NCBI GenBank assembly: GCA_963817485.1
Contig: CAWFOR010000012.1
Coordinates: 234,993 to 298,992 of the forward strand
Length of the DNA stretch: 64,000 nucleotides
From: Hyphomicrobium_A sp963817485
Lineage (GTDB): Bacteria; Pseudomonadota; Alphaproteobacteria; Rhizobiales; Hyphomicrobiaceae
Direction of reading: 5' to 3'
Shown here: positions 26,276 through 35,550 of the stretch, piece after piece
Layout: each line of letters opens with the position of its first letter
How positions within the stretch are numbered: position 1 is the stretch's first letter
Made by a program: the position numbers and the translations under genes
Notes under the pieces: generated by a model
What the model was told of the DNA's origin: nothing
The model's input: the letters and a program-made list of their open reading frames with translations, nothing else
Databases searched by the model: none

Positions 26276-26923
26276 TCAGATCCCCGCCGGCCGGCCGACC
26301 GGCATCTCCGCAAGCGAGCTCGGCTGGCTCGTCCCGAGCGCGCGCGCCACCGTCAGATGCGCGGCCGTCGGCAGGAACTTGATGTATTCGGAGAATAGCT
26401 TGCGGGCGACCGCGGGGCTGAGCCACCAGCGGCTTTCGGGGAAGGTCGCGGGCGTGACCGGATGCGGGATGAGCCGCGCTCCCGGCAGCGCCAGCGCCAG
26501 CTCGGCGAGGCTGCGTGGCATGTGATAGCTCGCGGTGACGATGATGAGGCTGGCGTAGTGGCGCTGAGTTGCCCAGGAGCGCGCCTCGTTGGCGTTGCCG
26601 GCGGTGTCGTGTGCAGTGTAGCCGACGTCGACACAGCAGTCGAACTTCTGCTCCGGCAGACCCGATATCTTGATGAGCGCGCGCTTGCCCGTGTGCCGGA
26701 AGACGCCCGAGATCAGCATGCGCTCGGCGCGGCCTTCCTTCAGGAGGCGCGCGCCCTCGGCGATGCGCCGCGACTCGCCCGTCAGGACGACGATGCCGTC
26801 GGCGCGCGGGTCCGCGACGGCCGGCGGGCGCGTCACTACGGTGGCAAACATGATGAAGCCGACCGCGAACAGCAAGAGCGCCATCCCCGTCGTCAGCACT
26901 ATCGCTCGCCGCAGGTTCTTCAT
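26276..26923 (-). CDS. DUF218 (YdcF/SanA-like) membrane-anchored protein
   Basis: 215 residues from the ATG at 26923. One N-terminal transmembrane helix (about 8-30), then the DUF218 domain: DGIVVLTGESRRIAEGARLL, MLISGV, NTAGNANEARSWA-like region (TAHDTAGNANEA) and LIIVTASYHMPRS. Members such as SanA and ElyC influence cell-envelope integrity, but their chemistry is unresolved. It is 6 nt upstream of plsC, suggesting a shared envelope role. Confidence 0.85.
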   Translation of the reverse strand: MKNLRRAIVLTTGMALLLFAVGFIMFATVVTRPPAVADPRADGIVVLTGESRRIAEGARLLKEGRAERMLISGVFRHTGKRALIKISGLPEQKFDCCVDVGYTAHDTAGNANEARSWATQRHYASLIIVTASYHMPRSLAELALALPGARLIPHPVTPATFPESRWWLSPAVARKLFSEYIKFLPTAAHLTVARALGTSQPSSLAEMPVGRPAGI

Positions 26924-27122
26924 CCGTTGGAAGACCGTTGCCGCCGCACGCGCCCGAAGCGCTCCTCGCTCACCGCCGAACGCCGGCGAGCACACTATCC
27001 GATTTGGCCGAGCTTGTGACAGAGGCACGCCGGCGATTTAAGCGACACCCCTGTGGCAGCCTATGCTGTGGATTAGCTTCGACGATTTCGGGACTTTGGG
27101 CTTCGTGCCGGCGAGGCCAGCG

Positions 27123-28214
27123 TCAGGGCTTTGAATTCAGGATACGGAACACGCCGAATCGCGAGGTCAGCATGCACAGCGCCGCGATGATGATCACCAC
27201 CCCGCCGAGCAGCATGTAGCCCTCCACGTCGAGGCTGCCGCTGCCGATGAGCCGGTGCACCTCGGCGACCGTGAAATCGCCGCCGCCGAGAACCTGCATC
27301 ACGGCGGTCATGCTGAGGAACACGGCGGCGGCGCAGGCAGCGCCGACGAGCCCCGCGCGGACGCCGAGCCGCAGGAAGTGGCGCTCGAACTCGCGCGCGA
27401 TATAGCGGTCGGTCGCGCCGACGAAGTGCAGCACCTCGACGATCTCGCGGTTCGACGCCAGCGCGCTGCGCGTCGCCGAGACGATGATCGCCGTCGTGGC
27501 GGCTGCGACGAGCAGGAGGATGGCGATGCCCCCGAGCGCGAAGGAGCGCGTCACCGTCACGATCTGGCGCTGCCAGTGGCGATGGTCATCGAGGGAGGCG
27601 CCGGGAAATTGCTTCACGAGATCGGCGCGCAGCGTCTCGATGTTGGGCGGAGACTCCCGATTTATTTGGACGGCGATCAGCCGCGGCACGGGGAGTGCGG
27701 CGAGCACGTCCGATTGCCCGAGCCACGGCTCGAGCAGCTTGGAGGAGTCATCGAGGCTCAAGGCGCTGGCATGCGCAATTCCGGGCCTGCGCTCGAGGAA
27801 GGCGGTGGCGTCCTTCAACGTCTTCTCGGTGTCGATGTTGGCGCGCGGCTCGATCTGCACGGTGACTTCGCTGGCGATGTCCTTGAGCCAGGCGTTCGCC
27901 GACTCGTTGATCATGTAGACCGCGCCCGCGGTTAGGCACGCAAGGAAACACATGATCGAGATAACGAGTGTCAGCGAGCGCCCCGTCACCGAGTTCGGCG
28001 GCACGACAGGTGTATTGGCCCGCTCCGGCTCGCCTTCGCGGCGGGCCGGCGCGCGGACGTCGTGCCGGCGCGTCGGCTCGAGGCTCGGATCGTAGGTGTA
28101 GGTTTGGTCCGCGCCCCCGCGCGCGCCCGTCAGCACGTCCTCCAGTGCATCGAAGTCGGCGACGGCCGGGAGCGTATCGCGGCGGCCGCCGGGCTTGTCA
28201 TACGATCCGGACAT
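27123..28214 (-). CDS. ftsX: Cell division ABC transporter permease FtsX
   Basis: 363 residues. About 80 polar cytoplasmic residues, then a first transmembrane helix at 81-101, a large periplasmic loop (about 102-235) and three more helices (around 240-262, 290-315, 332-352), matching the FtsX topology. The chain ends RFGVFRILNSKP. FtsEX couples ATP hydrolysis to activation of cell-wall hydrolases at the septum. Its start overlaps the end of ftsE by 17 nt. The long N-terminal cytoplasmic segment is larger than in E. coli-like proteins. Confidence 0.9.
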   Translation of the reverse strand: MSGSYDKPGGRRDTLPAVADFDALEDVLTGARGGADQTYTYDPSLEPTRRHDVRAPARREGEPERANTPVVPPNSVTGRSLTLVISIMCFLACLTAGAVYMINESANAWLKDIASEVTVQIEPRANIDTEKTLKDATAFLERRPGIAHASALSLDDSSKLLEPWLGQSDVLAALPVPRLIAVQINRESPPNIETLRADLVKQFPGASLDDHRHWQRQIVTVTRSFALGGIAILLLVAAATTAIIVSATRSALASNREIVEVLHFVGATDRYIAREFERHFLRLGVRAGLVGAACAAAVFLSMTAVMQVLGGGDFTVAEVHRLIGSGSLDVEGYMLLGGVVIIIAALCMLTSRFGVFRILNSKP

Positions 28215-28854
28215 GGCCGTCGTGCAGCTCCAGGCGCGGCGCTTTGAACTGCCGCATCAGTTGATGATCATGGGTGGCGATCAGCACCGAGGTGCCGAGA
28301 CGGTTGAGCTCGATGAAAAGGCGCAAGAGGCGGCGCGCCATCTGCGGGTCGACGTTTCCCGTCGGCTCGTCCGCGAGCAGGAGCTCGGGCTTGCCGATCA
28401 CGGCGCGCGCGATCGCGGCCCGCTGCTTCTCTCCGCCGGAAAGCACGGACGGATAGGCGTGCATACGGTCGCCGAGGCCGACCCACTGCAGGAGATCCGT
28501 CACATCCTCCTTGTAATCGTCGAGTCGCTTGCCGACGACGCGCAAGGGAAGCGCGACGTTCTCCCAGGTGGTCAGGTGGTCGAGGAGCCGGAAGTCTTGG
28601 AACACGATGCCGATGCGGCGCCTGAGCTGCGCGCGCTTGGAGGTGGAGATGCGACTCACATCCTGGTTGAAAAGGAAGATGTGGCCGCTCGTGGGATGCC
28701 GCGACATGAAGAGGAGGCGCAGGAGCGATGTCTTGCCCGCGCCCGACGGCCCGGTGAGGAAGTGGAATGAGCCAGGCCGCAAGTGAAAGCTGACCTTGGA
28801 AAGGACGTCGGGGCCCTGCTCGTAGGCAAGGGCGATGTTCGCCAATCGGATCAC
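28198..28854 (-). CDS. ftsE: Cell division ATP-binding protein FtsE
   Basis: 218 residues. Full ABC ATPase: Walker A GPSGAGKTS, Q-loop GIVFQDFRLL, signature LSGGEKQRAA, Walker B LLLADEPTGNVD and switch ATHDHQL. The GNVDP after Walker B is common in FtsE. Partner of FtsX; the genes overlap by 17 nt so they are translationally coupled. Divergent from hpt across about 220 bp. Confidence 0.94.
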   Translation of the reverse strand: MIRLANIALAYEQGPDVLSKVSFHLRPGSFHFLTGPSGAGKTSLLRLLFMSRHPTSGHIFLFNQDVSRISTSKRAQLRRRIGIVFQDFRLLDHLTTWENVALPLRVVGKRLDDYKEDVTDLLQWVGLGDRMHAYPSVLSGGEKQRAAIARAVIGKPELLLADEPTGNVDPQMARRLLRLFIELNRLGTSVLIATHDHQLMRQFKAPRLELHDGHVRIV

Positions 28855-29073
28855 GGTTGTCGGCCGGCAGTTTTAATCATAAAGGCAGGGTCCCCCAGTA
28901 CCCTTGCGCATAAAGCGAGACGATCGATCAATCGTTCAGGAATGTGGCGGGTTCGTGTGCGTAAATCGCGCCCCGCCGTACCCCGGCACGTTATGGCGGC
29001 ATTGCATGGGACATGCAATGTCCTGCTATCCTTCGAGACCCACAAAGCAGTTAACCGCAATCGGACAGCGGAC

Positions 29074-29622
29074 ATGAACGACATGAAGACGGCCGACCCC
29101 GAGCTCGAGGTCATATTTCCGGCGGAAGCCATCGCGATTCGCCTCGGCGAGCTCGCGCGCGAGATCGCCAGCGAGAAGGCGGACAGCCTGATGGTGGTCG
29201 CCATCCTGAAAGGGAGCTTCGTGTTCGCGGCCGACCTCATCCGCGCGCTGCACGGCGTCGGGCTTGCGCCCGAGGTCGACTTCATGACGCTATCGAGCTA
29301 TCGCAAGGCGCGTACCTCCGGGGGGCAGGTCTCGATCCTGCGCGACATGGATCTCGACGTGCGCGGGCGCAACGTGCTCATCATCGATGACGTGCTCGAT
29401 TCGGGGCGCACGCTCGCTTTCGCCAAGGACCTGATCTCGGCCCGTGGCGCGAAGGTGATCAAGACCTGTGTGCTGCTCGACAAGCAGGTGAAGCGGGCCG
29501 TGCACGTCGAACCGGACTATTGCGCCTTCGAATGTCCCGATACGTTCGTCGTCGGCTACGGCATGGACGTCGCGCACCGCTACCGGGAACTGCCATTCGT
29601 GGGGCGGGTCGTGCGCGAATAG
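29074..29622 (+). CDS. hpt: Hypoxanthine phosphoribosyltransferase
   Basis: 182 residues from the ATG at 29074 (MNDMKTADPELEV); the frame is open upstream but lacks family similarity. Type I PRTase: VVAILKGSFVFAADL near 41-55, the flexible-loop SYRKARTSG near 75-83, and the PRPP-binding VLIIDDVLDSGRT at 101-113. Salvages hypoxanthine and guanine to IMP and GMP. It is followed 19 nt later by a CpdR-like receiver gene, which is probably cotranscribed. Confidence 0.93.
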   Translation: MNDMKTADPELEVIFPAEAIAIRLGELAREIASEKADSLMVVAILKGSFVFAADLIRALHGVGLAPEVDFMTLSSYRKARTSGGQVSILRDMDLDVRGRNVLIIDDVLDSGRTLAFAKDLISARGAKVIKTCVLLDKQVKRAVHVEPDYCAFECPDTFVVGYGMDVAHRYRELPFVGRVVRE

Positions 29623-29640
29623 GTTCACGAGGGGGGAGCA

Positions 29641-30006
29641 ATGGCGCGGATACTGTTGGCTGACGACGATGCGGCGACCCGCGATCTCGTCAAGCGCGCG
29701 CTCGAGGGCGATGGGCACACCGTTCAAGTCACCCAGGACGGGAGCGAGGCGCTTGACCGCGTCAAGGGCGCAGGCGCGCAGGCGTTCGACCTGCTGGTCA
29801 GCGACGTCGAGATGCCGCTGCTCGACGGGGTGAAGCTCGCCGAGCGCGCCTCGGCCCTGCAGCCGGGCCTGCGCATTCTCCTCATGTCGGGATTCGCCGA
29901 GCAGCTCGAGCGGGCAAAGACGCTTAAGGGCCCCCACGTCGCGGTGATCTCCAAGCCCTTCACGCTCGATCAAGTGCGGGCGACCGTGCGCAAGCTGCTT
30001 GGCTAG
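29641..30006 (+). CDS. cpdR: Single-domain response regulator, CpdR-like
   Basis: 121 residues, receiver domain only. Acidic pocket DDD near 8-10, phosphoacceptor Asp55 in LLVSDVEMP, Ser in LLMSGFAEQ and Lys105 in ISKPF. The LLMSGFAEQ segment and length match CpdR, which in Caulobacter and rhizobia controls ClpXP loading and cell-cycle protein turnover through the CckA-ChpT relay. The name rests on family resemblance. It has no output domain. Located just after hpt, start preceded by GGGGGAG. Confidence 0.82.
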   Translation: MARILLADDDAATRDLVKRALEGDGHTVQVTQDGSEALDRVKGAGAQAFDLLVSDVEMPLLDGVKLAERASALQPGLRILLMSGFAEQLERAKTLKGPHVAVISKPFTLDQVRATVRKLLG

Positions 30007-30013
30007 GCGCTGC

Positions 30014-30829
30014 TCAGGGCGCGGGGCTCGGAGCCGTGGGCATCGCCGGCGCTAATGCAGGCGCGGCCGCGGGCGTTTGCTGCGGAGCCGGCGCAGCGGG
30101 GGTAGTCGCCGTGGTCGTTGGCACGGCCGTCGTCGTGGGTGCGGCCGGGGGCGCGGCGACCGTGCCGGTGAGCGGCGGTGCTTCCGGCGGTCGCGTGCAG
30201 TTCGCCTTGATGTTGATCTCCGCGAGCCGCTTGCGCTCCTCCAGCGCGCGCGAGAACGGATAGAACGAGATCTGCGTCAGCTTGTAGAGCTCGTCGGTGA
30301 AGGTCGCGCCGCAGTCGAGCACGAACTGGTGCATCGTCGCCATGCGGCAGGCGTCGAGCAGCGGGGCCGGGTCCTGCCCGGCAAGCTTGGCGTCGTAGGC
30401 TTTAGTCAGGCAGCGGTCGACATCGGCCATCGAGGCGACGAGCTCGTCCTCGAACGCCTTGACGAGCGTCGTGAACTTGAGATCGCCGGCGACCTCGCGG
30501 ATGGCGAACAGGTTCAGGAGGATGTTCTTGTTCCAGTCGACGTAGGCCTCGTCGTAGGCGCGCTTGCGGTATTGGATCTCCTCCGGCAGCGCGTTGCGCC
30601 GCAGCGAGGAGACGACCATGCCAGCGCGCGTGCGCCGATCGTAGATGAGGTGCGCGAGCGTCTCGACCGATTTGCGGCGCGACTGCTGGGTGGCGTAGGT
30701 TTGCGCGAGCCAGGTGCCGACGCAGGCGGTGACGACACCATTGAGGACGGCCGAGACGAGCGCGAACGTTATCAGCTGCCGTCGCGTGAGCCGCGCCGAG
30801 CGCAAGAGCCCCATACCATACTTCGACAT
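30014..30829 (-). CDS. Membrane-anchored hypothetical protein with Pro/Ala/Thr-rich tail
   Basis: 271 residues from the ATG at 30829 (GGGGAC 5 nt upstream); an upstream in-frame start at 30904 looks non-coding. One transmembrane helix at about 20-42 (ITFALVSAVLNGVVTACVGTWL), then about 165 residues of helical, charged sequence, then a low-complexity tail of Pro, Ala and Thr (about the last 55 residues, starting near PPEAPPLTG). Function unknown; overall shape suggests a periplasmic or cytoplasmic coiled domain with a flexible wall-spanning tail. Convergent with the cpdR-like gene, 7 nt apart. Confidence 0.7.
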   Translation of the reverse strand: MSKYGMGLLRSARLTRRQLITFALVSAVLNGVVTACVGTWLAQTYATQQSRRKSVETLAHLIYDRRTRAGMVVSSLRRNALPEEIQYRKRAYDEAYVDWNKNILLNLFAIREVAGDLKFTTLVKAFEDELVASMADVDRCLTKAYDAKLAGQDPAPLLDACRMATMHQFVLDCGATFTDELYKLTQISFYPFSRALEERKRLAEINIKANCTRPPEAPPLTGTVAAPPAAPTTTAVPTTTATTPAAPAPQQTPAAAPALAPAMPTAPSPAP

Positions 30830-30904
30830 TGGGTCCCCGTAGCCTGATCCCACACGCCTGCCCCAAATTGTCAATTCAGGCAGGCATCCCCGGGGGCAAG
30901 GCAA

Positions 30905-31931
30905 CTACCCTCCTGTGACGCTCATATGGCGGGAGACGGCGGGCTTGCGGGTATGGCGGTCGATGACGAAATCGTGGCCCTTCGGCTTGACGGCGATGGC
31001 CCCGTCGATTGCGGCGTGCAGGGCGAGGTCGTTGTCGCTTGCACGTAGCGGCGCGCGCAGATCAACGGCGTCCTCCTGGCCGAGGCACATGTAGAGCGTG
31101 CCCGTGCAGGTGAGGCGGACGCGATTGCAGCTTTCGCAGAAATTGTGGGTCATCGGCGTGATGAAGCCGAGCCGGCCGCCGCTCTCGCGCACGCGCACGT
31201 AGCGGGCCGGCCCGCCGGTGCTGTGGTCGATGTCCTCGAGCGTCCAGCGGTCCATCAGCCGCGCGCGCACGATCGACAGCGGCAGATACTGGTCTGTGCG
31301 GTCGGCATCGATCTCGCCCAATGGCATGGTCTCGATGAAGGTCAGGTCGTAGCCGCGGCCGTGCGCGAAGCGGATGAGGTCGTCGAACTCGTCCTCGTTG
31401 GCGCTCTTGAGGGCAACCGTGTTGATCTTGACGGCGAGGCCTGCTGCGTCCGCCGCCGCGAGCCCCTCCATGACGTCGCCGAGATCGCCCCACCGTGTGA
31501 TGGCGCGGAAACGGTTTGCATCGAGCGTATCGAGCGAGACGTTGACGCGCGCGACGCCGGCCGCCTTCAACGCGCCGGCAAAGCGCTTCAACTGGGTGCC
31601 GTTGGTCGTGAGCGTCAGCTCCTCCAGGCGCGCCGCCGTCGAGATGCCGGCCGAGCGCCTCGAACAGCCACATGATGTTGCGGCGCACGAGCGGCTCGCC
31701 GCCGGTGATGCGCAGCTTCTTCACGCCTCGTTGGACAAACGCCGAGCAGAGACGGTTGAGCTCCTCCAGCGAGAGCAGGTCGCGGCGCGGCAGGAACGTC
31801 ATGTGCTCCGACATGCAGTAGACACACCGGAGGTCGCAGCGGTCGGTGACGGACACCCGCAGGTAGGTGATGTCGCGGCCATAGCGGTCGCGCAGACCCT
31901 GCCGGGGCAGCATTTCTATCCAATCACCCAT
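30905..31931 (-). CDS. moaA: GTP 3',8-cyclase MoaA (one frameshift as read)
   Basis: Radical SAM enzyme of molybdenum cofactor synthesis. Frame 1 shows DRCDLRCVYCM (Cys32, 36, 39) and TGGEPLVRRN; after GRHLDGG the family sequence continues in another frame as ARLEELTLTTNG and NVSLDTLD, with the second cluster CESCNRVRLTC near the C-terminus and GG at the end. Deleting one base around 31635-31645 gives 341 residues, the normal length. The end of the chain retains the paired Gly needed for activity. Other cofactor genes (mobA, mobB) lie 0.6 kb away. Confidence 0.88.
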
Positions 31932-32183
31932 CGACGGGTCCTGTTCCTGGTCGAGTTCGAGTTACAGTTCGCAGCGCGGGCAGAGGGACGGCGCAAGCCG
32001 GGCCTGCCGTTAAGCTAGCGACGGCTGACGATGGTTCAAGGCCTTTCGTGTGCGGGCCTTCGTGAGCCGGCCGGCAGGCGTCGGGGAAACGGATGCCGAC
32101 CCGGTGGCGGGGTGATCATCGCGGGCAGAGAAAGCATTCTTTCTTTGGCCGAACAAGAACCCGGAGACCACGGGACGTAACAA

Positions 32184-32531
32184 ATGCGTGCGCTCGTTGG
32201 CCTACTCGCGTGGCTCGCGGCCCGAGCCGGTGCCAATATCGGGCCCCCGGGACAGCGTTGGGAGCGCGCCTCGTTCGTCGGCACCGCCAGCCATCTCGCG
32301 CAGGCGGGGCCGTCGGTCCGGCCCGACCGGGCGGGACGCTTGGTGCCGCTGCCCGAGGAAGCGCCGGGACCCGATCGTTCGCTCGCGGCGCATTGGGCCC
32401 TGCTGGCGGCCGTGGCGCTCGTGGTCCTCATAGTTGCCGCCGGCTACATGCGGCGGCGATGGAAGGCGCACACGCAGGGACGTGGGGCCCGCTTTCCTTG
32501 GCCGGCGTGGGGACGCGGGCGAGGGCGGTAA
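32184..32531 (+). CDS. Small hypothetical protein with one transmembrane helix
   Basis: 115 residues, ATG preceded by GGGACG. N-terminus hydrophobic, middle rich in Pro and Arg, then a clear helix HWALLAAVALVVLIVAAGY (about 69-87) followed by a basic RRRWK stop-transfer patch and a Gly/Arg tail. It fits neatly between moaA and mobB (convergent stop 7 nt from the mobB stop), which supports it being real, but no family is recognised. Confidence 0.45.
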   Translation: MRALVGLLAWLAARAGANIGPPGQRWERASFVGTASHLAQAGPSVRPDRAGRLVPLPEEAPGPDRSLAAHWALLAAVALVVLIVAAGYMRRRWKAHTQGRGARFPWPAWGRGRGR

Positions 32532-32538
32532 GCTCCGC

Positions 32539-33057
32539 TCAAGCGGACTTGAGGCCAGTGCTCGCGATAATGAATGCGGCGACGGCTTGGACGTCGTCGA
32601 GCGCGAACACCGGCACCGTAGCCGCCTCGACGGCGTGGTCGGCGGCAATGGCGATGACGAGCGCGTCGCTGGCCGCGAGTGGGTCCCGCGTCTTCGACGC
32701 GAGCCGCCGCACCTCGATCTTCGGAATGGCCGCGCTCTTGAAGCCCTCGACGAGAATGATGTCCGCTGGGCCAAGCCGCCGCGCGATGTCGTCGAGCGCG
32801 GGTGCGGGCGTGCGCTGCAGCTTGCCCGCGAGCTCCCATTGCGAGGGTGAGATCACCGCTGTTTGTATGGCACCGGCCTGTGCGTGCCGCTCGCCGTCGG
32901 TGGCGCCGTCGTGCGCGCGCAGCTCGTGATGCGTGTGCTTCACGGTCGCGACCCTCAGCCCGCGCTGCGTGAGTGCCGCGACCAGGCGTTCGATGAGCGT
33001 CGTCTTGCCGGAGTTCTTCCAGCCGACAATCCCGATAAGCGGAGGTCCACTAGCCAC
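32539..33057 (-). CDS. mobB: Molybdopterin-guanine dinucleotide biosynthesis protein B
   Basis: 172 residues. P-loop GTPase-like protein: GWKNSGKTTLIERL at 12-25, VATVKHTHHE, ILVEGFKSAAIPKIEVRR. Helps MobA attach GMP to molybdopterin. Start overlaps the mobA end by 8 nt, so the pair is coupled. Confidence 0.92.
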   Translation of the reverse strand: MASGPPLIGIVGWKNSGKTTLIERLVAALTQRGLRVATVKHTHHELRAHDGATDGERHAQAGAIQTAVISPSQWELAGKLQRTPAPALDDIARRLGPADIILVEGFKSAAIPKIEVRRLASKTRDPLAASDALVIAIAADHAVEAATVPVFALDDVQAVAAFIIASTGLKSA

Positions 33058-33703
33058 GCGCCTGCTCCGCCGCGAGAAGAGCGCGCGCCCTCTCCAGATC
33101 CTCCGGCGTGTTCACGTTGAAGAACGGATCGATCGGCTCGCCGCCGATCTCCACGAACGGGAATTCGACGATGGCGCTGTCCTGCGCCGTGGCGAAGCGA
33201 TGCACGGCGCGAACGCCTTGGCGCAAAGCTTCGGCCAGCGTATCCAACAGGGCGACGCTCCATACGCCGACGACGGGCGTCCATTCCCCGCCGGAGGATG
33301 CGATGGCCGAGGAGGCGCCTGCTTGCTCGAGCGCCACGAGAAGGCGCGCCACGAGATCGTCGGGAATGAAAGGCGTGTCGGCCGCGACGCTGGCGATGAA
33401 GCGCGCATCAGGCGTCTCGGCCCTCGCCCATTGAAGACCGGCGTGCAGGCCCGCAAGCGGCCCTTCGTGGCCCTCGATGGCGTCCGCTACGATGGGCAAG
33501 CCGAACTGCGCGAAGCGCTTGGGATCGCCGTTGGCGTTGATGACCATGCGGCCCACCTGAGGACGCAGACGGTCGATGACACGCCCGAGCATCCGCTCGC
33601 CGGCGAGGTCCAGCAGCGCCTTCTCGCGATGGTCCATGCGTGAGGAGCGCCCGCCGGCGATCACCACGCCGGTCACGTCGCTCGCTCGCTCGCTTCTCGG
33701 CAT
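33050..33703 (-). CDS. mobA: Molybdenum cofactor guanylyltransferase MobA
   Basis: 217 residues from the ATG at 33703; an in-frame TTG at 33739 would add 12 residues. Nucleotidyltransferase with GVVIAGGRSSRMDHREKALL (GTP-binding loop and Lys), VINANGD, DAIEGHEGPLAGLHAGL and AADTPFIPDDL (metal-binding Asp). Links GMP to molybdopterin to make the MGD form used by DMSO reductase-type enzymes. Operon with mobB. Confidence 0.93.
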   Translation of the reverse strand: MPRSERASDVTGVVIAGGRSSRMDHREKALLDLAGERMLGRVIDRLRPQVGRMVINANGDPKRFAQFGLPIVADAIEGHEGPLAGLHAGLQWARAETPDARFIASVAADTPFIPDDLVARLLVALEQAGASSAIASSGGEWTPVVGVWSVALLDTLAEALRQGVRAVHRFATAQDSAIVEFPFVEIGGEPIDPFFNVNTPEDLERARALLAAEQARG

Positions 33704-33822
33704 GGGCTGCGATTTAGGCCCGCTTGCGAGCGCCGGCAAGCAATTGTGGGCTCCGGGGGCGGCGTCTATAACTCGGCGGGGCCGTCCGCAGAGGCGGCGT
33801 CCGGCTCGAGGGGGAAAATCGC

Positions 33823-34932
33823 GTGGTCACGGGTAAGCTCAATCGGCGCAAATTCCTGACGACGACGACGATCGGCGCGGCGGGTGCAACGATCGCGGCG
33901 CCGGCTTTGGCGCAGGGTACGCCGTCGATCGAATGGCGCATGGTGTCGAGCTTTCCCAAGTCGCTCGATACCATCTTCGGCACGGCGGACGTGTTCGCGA
34001 GGTCGCTGGCCGAGATGACCGACGGCCGCTTCCAGATCCGCGTCTTCGCCCCGACGGAGATCGTGCCGGGCCTCTCCGCAGCCGACGCGGTGTCGAACGG
34101 CAGCGTCGAAGCCTGCCACACCGCCTCCTACTACTACTGGGGCAAGGACCCGACCTTCGCCTTCGGCACCGCGGTGCCGTTCGGGCTCAACTACCGCATG
34201 CAGAACGCGTGGATGTACGAGGGCGGCGGCATCGACCTGATGAACGCGTTCTACGCCCGCTTCAACATCTTCGGGCTGCCGGGCGGCAACACCGGCACGC
34301 AGATGGGCGGCTGGTACCGCAAGGAGATCAACAAGCCGGAGGACTGGCGCGGCCTGAAGATCCGCATCGGCGGTCTTGCCGGCGCCGTGATGTCGCGCAT
34401 CGGTGCGGTGCCGCAGCAGATCGCCGGCGGCGACATTTATCCCGCGCTGGAGAAGGGCACGATCGACGCGGCGGAGTGGGTTGGCCCGTACGACGACGAG
34501 AAGCTCGGGTTCTCCAAGGTCGCGAAGTACTACTACTACCCCGGCTGGTGGGAGGGGCAGGCGATGCTGAGCTTCTTCTTCAACCTGGAAAAATGGAATG
34601 GCCTGCCCAAGAGCTATCAGGCGGCGATCAAGGCGGCCTCGGCGCTCGCCAATACGACCATGATGGCGCGCTATGACATCGAGAACCCGAAGGCGCTGGA
34701 GCGTCTCGCAATCGGCGGGGCTGAGCCCCGGCCGTTCTCGGAAGCGGTGCTGGATGCCTGCTTCAACGCGTCAAACGAGGTGTTTGCGGAGATCGCGGCA
34801 AAGAACGCCGACTTCAAGAGGGTGTACGAGGCGATGAAAGCCGTACGCGGACCCGACTACCTGTGGTTCCAGCTCGCGGAAGCTACCTACGACACGTACA
34901 TGATGATCCAGCAGCGCAAGGGGCTGGTGTAG
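33823..34932 (+). CDS. TRAP transporter substrate-binding protein (DctP/TakP-like)
   Basis: 369 residues from a GTG at 33823 with GAGGGGGAAA upstream. Twin-arginine signal RRKFL (8-12) with an Ala-rich hydrophobic segment and likely cleavage after ALA (28-30), so the folded protein is exported by Tat. Periplasmic DctP fold: WRMVSSFPKSLDT, GGWYRKEINKPEDWRGLKIRIGG (conserved Arg for the substrate carboxylate), AEWVGPYDDEKLGF and YYYPGWWEG. The family includes TakP, which binds 2-oxo acids; the ligand here is not proven. The membrane subunits lie 2-5 kb downstream on the other strand, separated by a MarR/hydrolase module. Confidence 0.9.
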   Translation: MVTGKLNRRKFLTTTTIGAAGATIAAPALAQGTPSIEWRMVSSFPKSLDTIFGTADVFARSLAEMTDGRFQIRVFAPTEIVPGLSAADAVSNGSVEACHTASYYYWGKDPTFAFGTAVPFGLNYRMQNAWMYEGGGIDLMNAFYARFNIFGLPGGNTGTQMGGWYRKEINKPEDWRGLKIRIGGLAGAVMSRIGAVPQQIAGGDIYPALEKGTIDAAEWVGPYDDEKLGFSKVAKYYYYPGWWEGQAMLSFFFNLEKWNGLPKSYQAAIKAASALANTTMMARYDIENPKALERLAIGGAEPRPFSEAVLDACFNASNEVFAEIAAKNADFKRVYEAMKAVRGPDYLWFQLAEATYDTYMMIQQRKGLV

Positions 34933-34964
34933 ACGGCGCTACGCTCTACATCGAAGCCTCTTTC

Positions 34965-35399
34965 TCAGCCCTTATAGACCTTGCGAAAGGTCTCCGAGGA
35001 CAGTTCGCCGAGAACGGCGCGAAGGCTCGCGGCCTTCTTGTCTCCGAAGACTTTCTCAAAGCGCTGTTGCGCCTTTGCCCAGAGGCGCATCGTTTGTTGC
35101 AGCTTCTTTTGGCCGGCACTCGTCAGCGTTGCGTGCTTCACGCGGCGATCTTCCTTGTCCGGCACGAGGGTGACGTAGCCGTCTCGGACAAGGGGCTTGA
35201 GAGTATGTCCGAGCGCCGAAAGATCCATGACGATCTCGGCCGCAAGATCACGCAGCGTCGGCGCACCCATGATGTGGATCTGGGCCAATAGGCCATGCTG
35301 GGTGGCACGCAGTCCGCTCGGCGCAAGCTCATCATCATAGAGCTGACCCAGCATGCGGCTTGCCCGCCGCAGCATGGAGTTGTTGCAGTCCTGTGTCAT
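34965..35399 (-). CDS. MarR-family transcriptional regulator
   Basis: 144 residues. Winged-helix domain with recognition region LRDLAAEIVMDLSALGHTLKPL and wing DKEDRRVKHATLT (the conserved DxRxxxLT-type motif). N- and C-terminal helices for dimerisation are present. Divergent from an alpha/beta-hydrolase gene across 184 bp containing two identical GGCATATGCC palindromes, one near each start. It likely represses both genes and responds to a small ligand. Confidence 0.88.
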   Translation of the reverse strand: MTQDCNNSMLRRASRMLGQLYDDELAPSGLRATQHGLLAQIHIMGAPTLRDLAAEIVMDLSALGHTLKPLVRDGYVTLVPDKEDRRVKHATLTSAGQKKLQQTMRLWAKAQQRFEKVFGDKKAASLRAVLGELSSETFRKVYKG

Positions 35400-35446
35400 C
35401 GGAACCTCTCCCCCTCGAGTGTGGGGCCGGACAGGAAAAAATTCAA

Positions 35447-35456
35447 GGCATATGCC
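35447..35456. promoter_or_regulatory. MarR-type operator, marR side
   Basis: GGCATATGCC, identical to the core of the longer palindrome at 35547-35564, located 47 nt from the marR start. Probable autoregulatory half of the pair. Confidence 0.55.
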
Positions 35457-35521
35457 ACTGTTTTTACTGGGCTAAGTCGATCCGTCCTTCCCGGATGTCG
35501 CTCCTCTCGAAGCCTGACCCC

Positions 35522-35550
35522 TTGATTTATCCGTCGAGCGTTCCGATACT
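35522..35550 (+). promoter_or_regulatory. Candidate promoter of the alpha/beta-hydrolase gene
   Basis: TTGATT (35522-35527), 17-nt spacer, GATACT (35545-35550). The palindrome that follows overlaps the -10 and likely start site, a position suited to repression. Confidence 0.5.
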
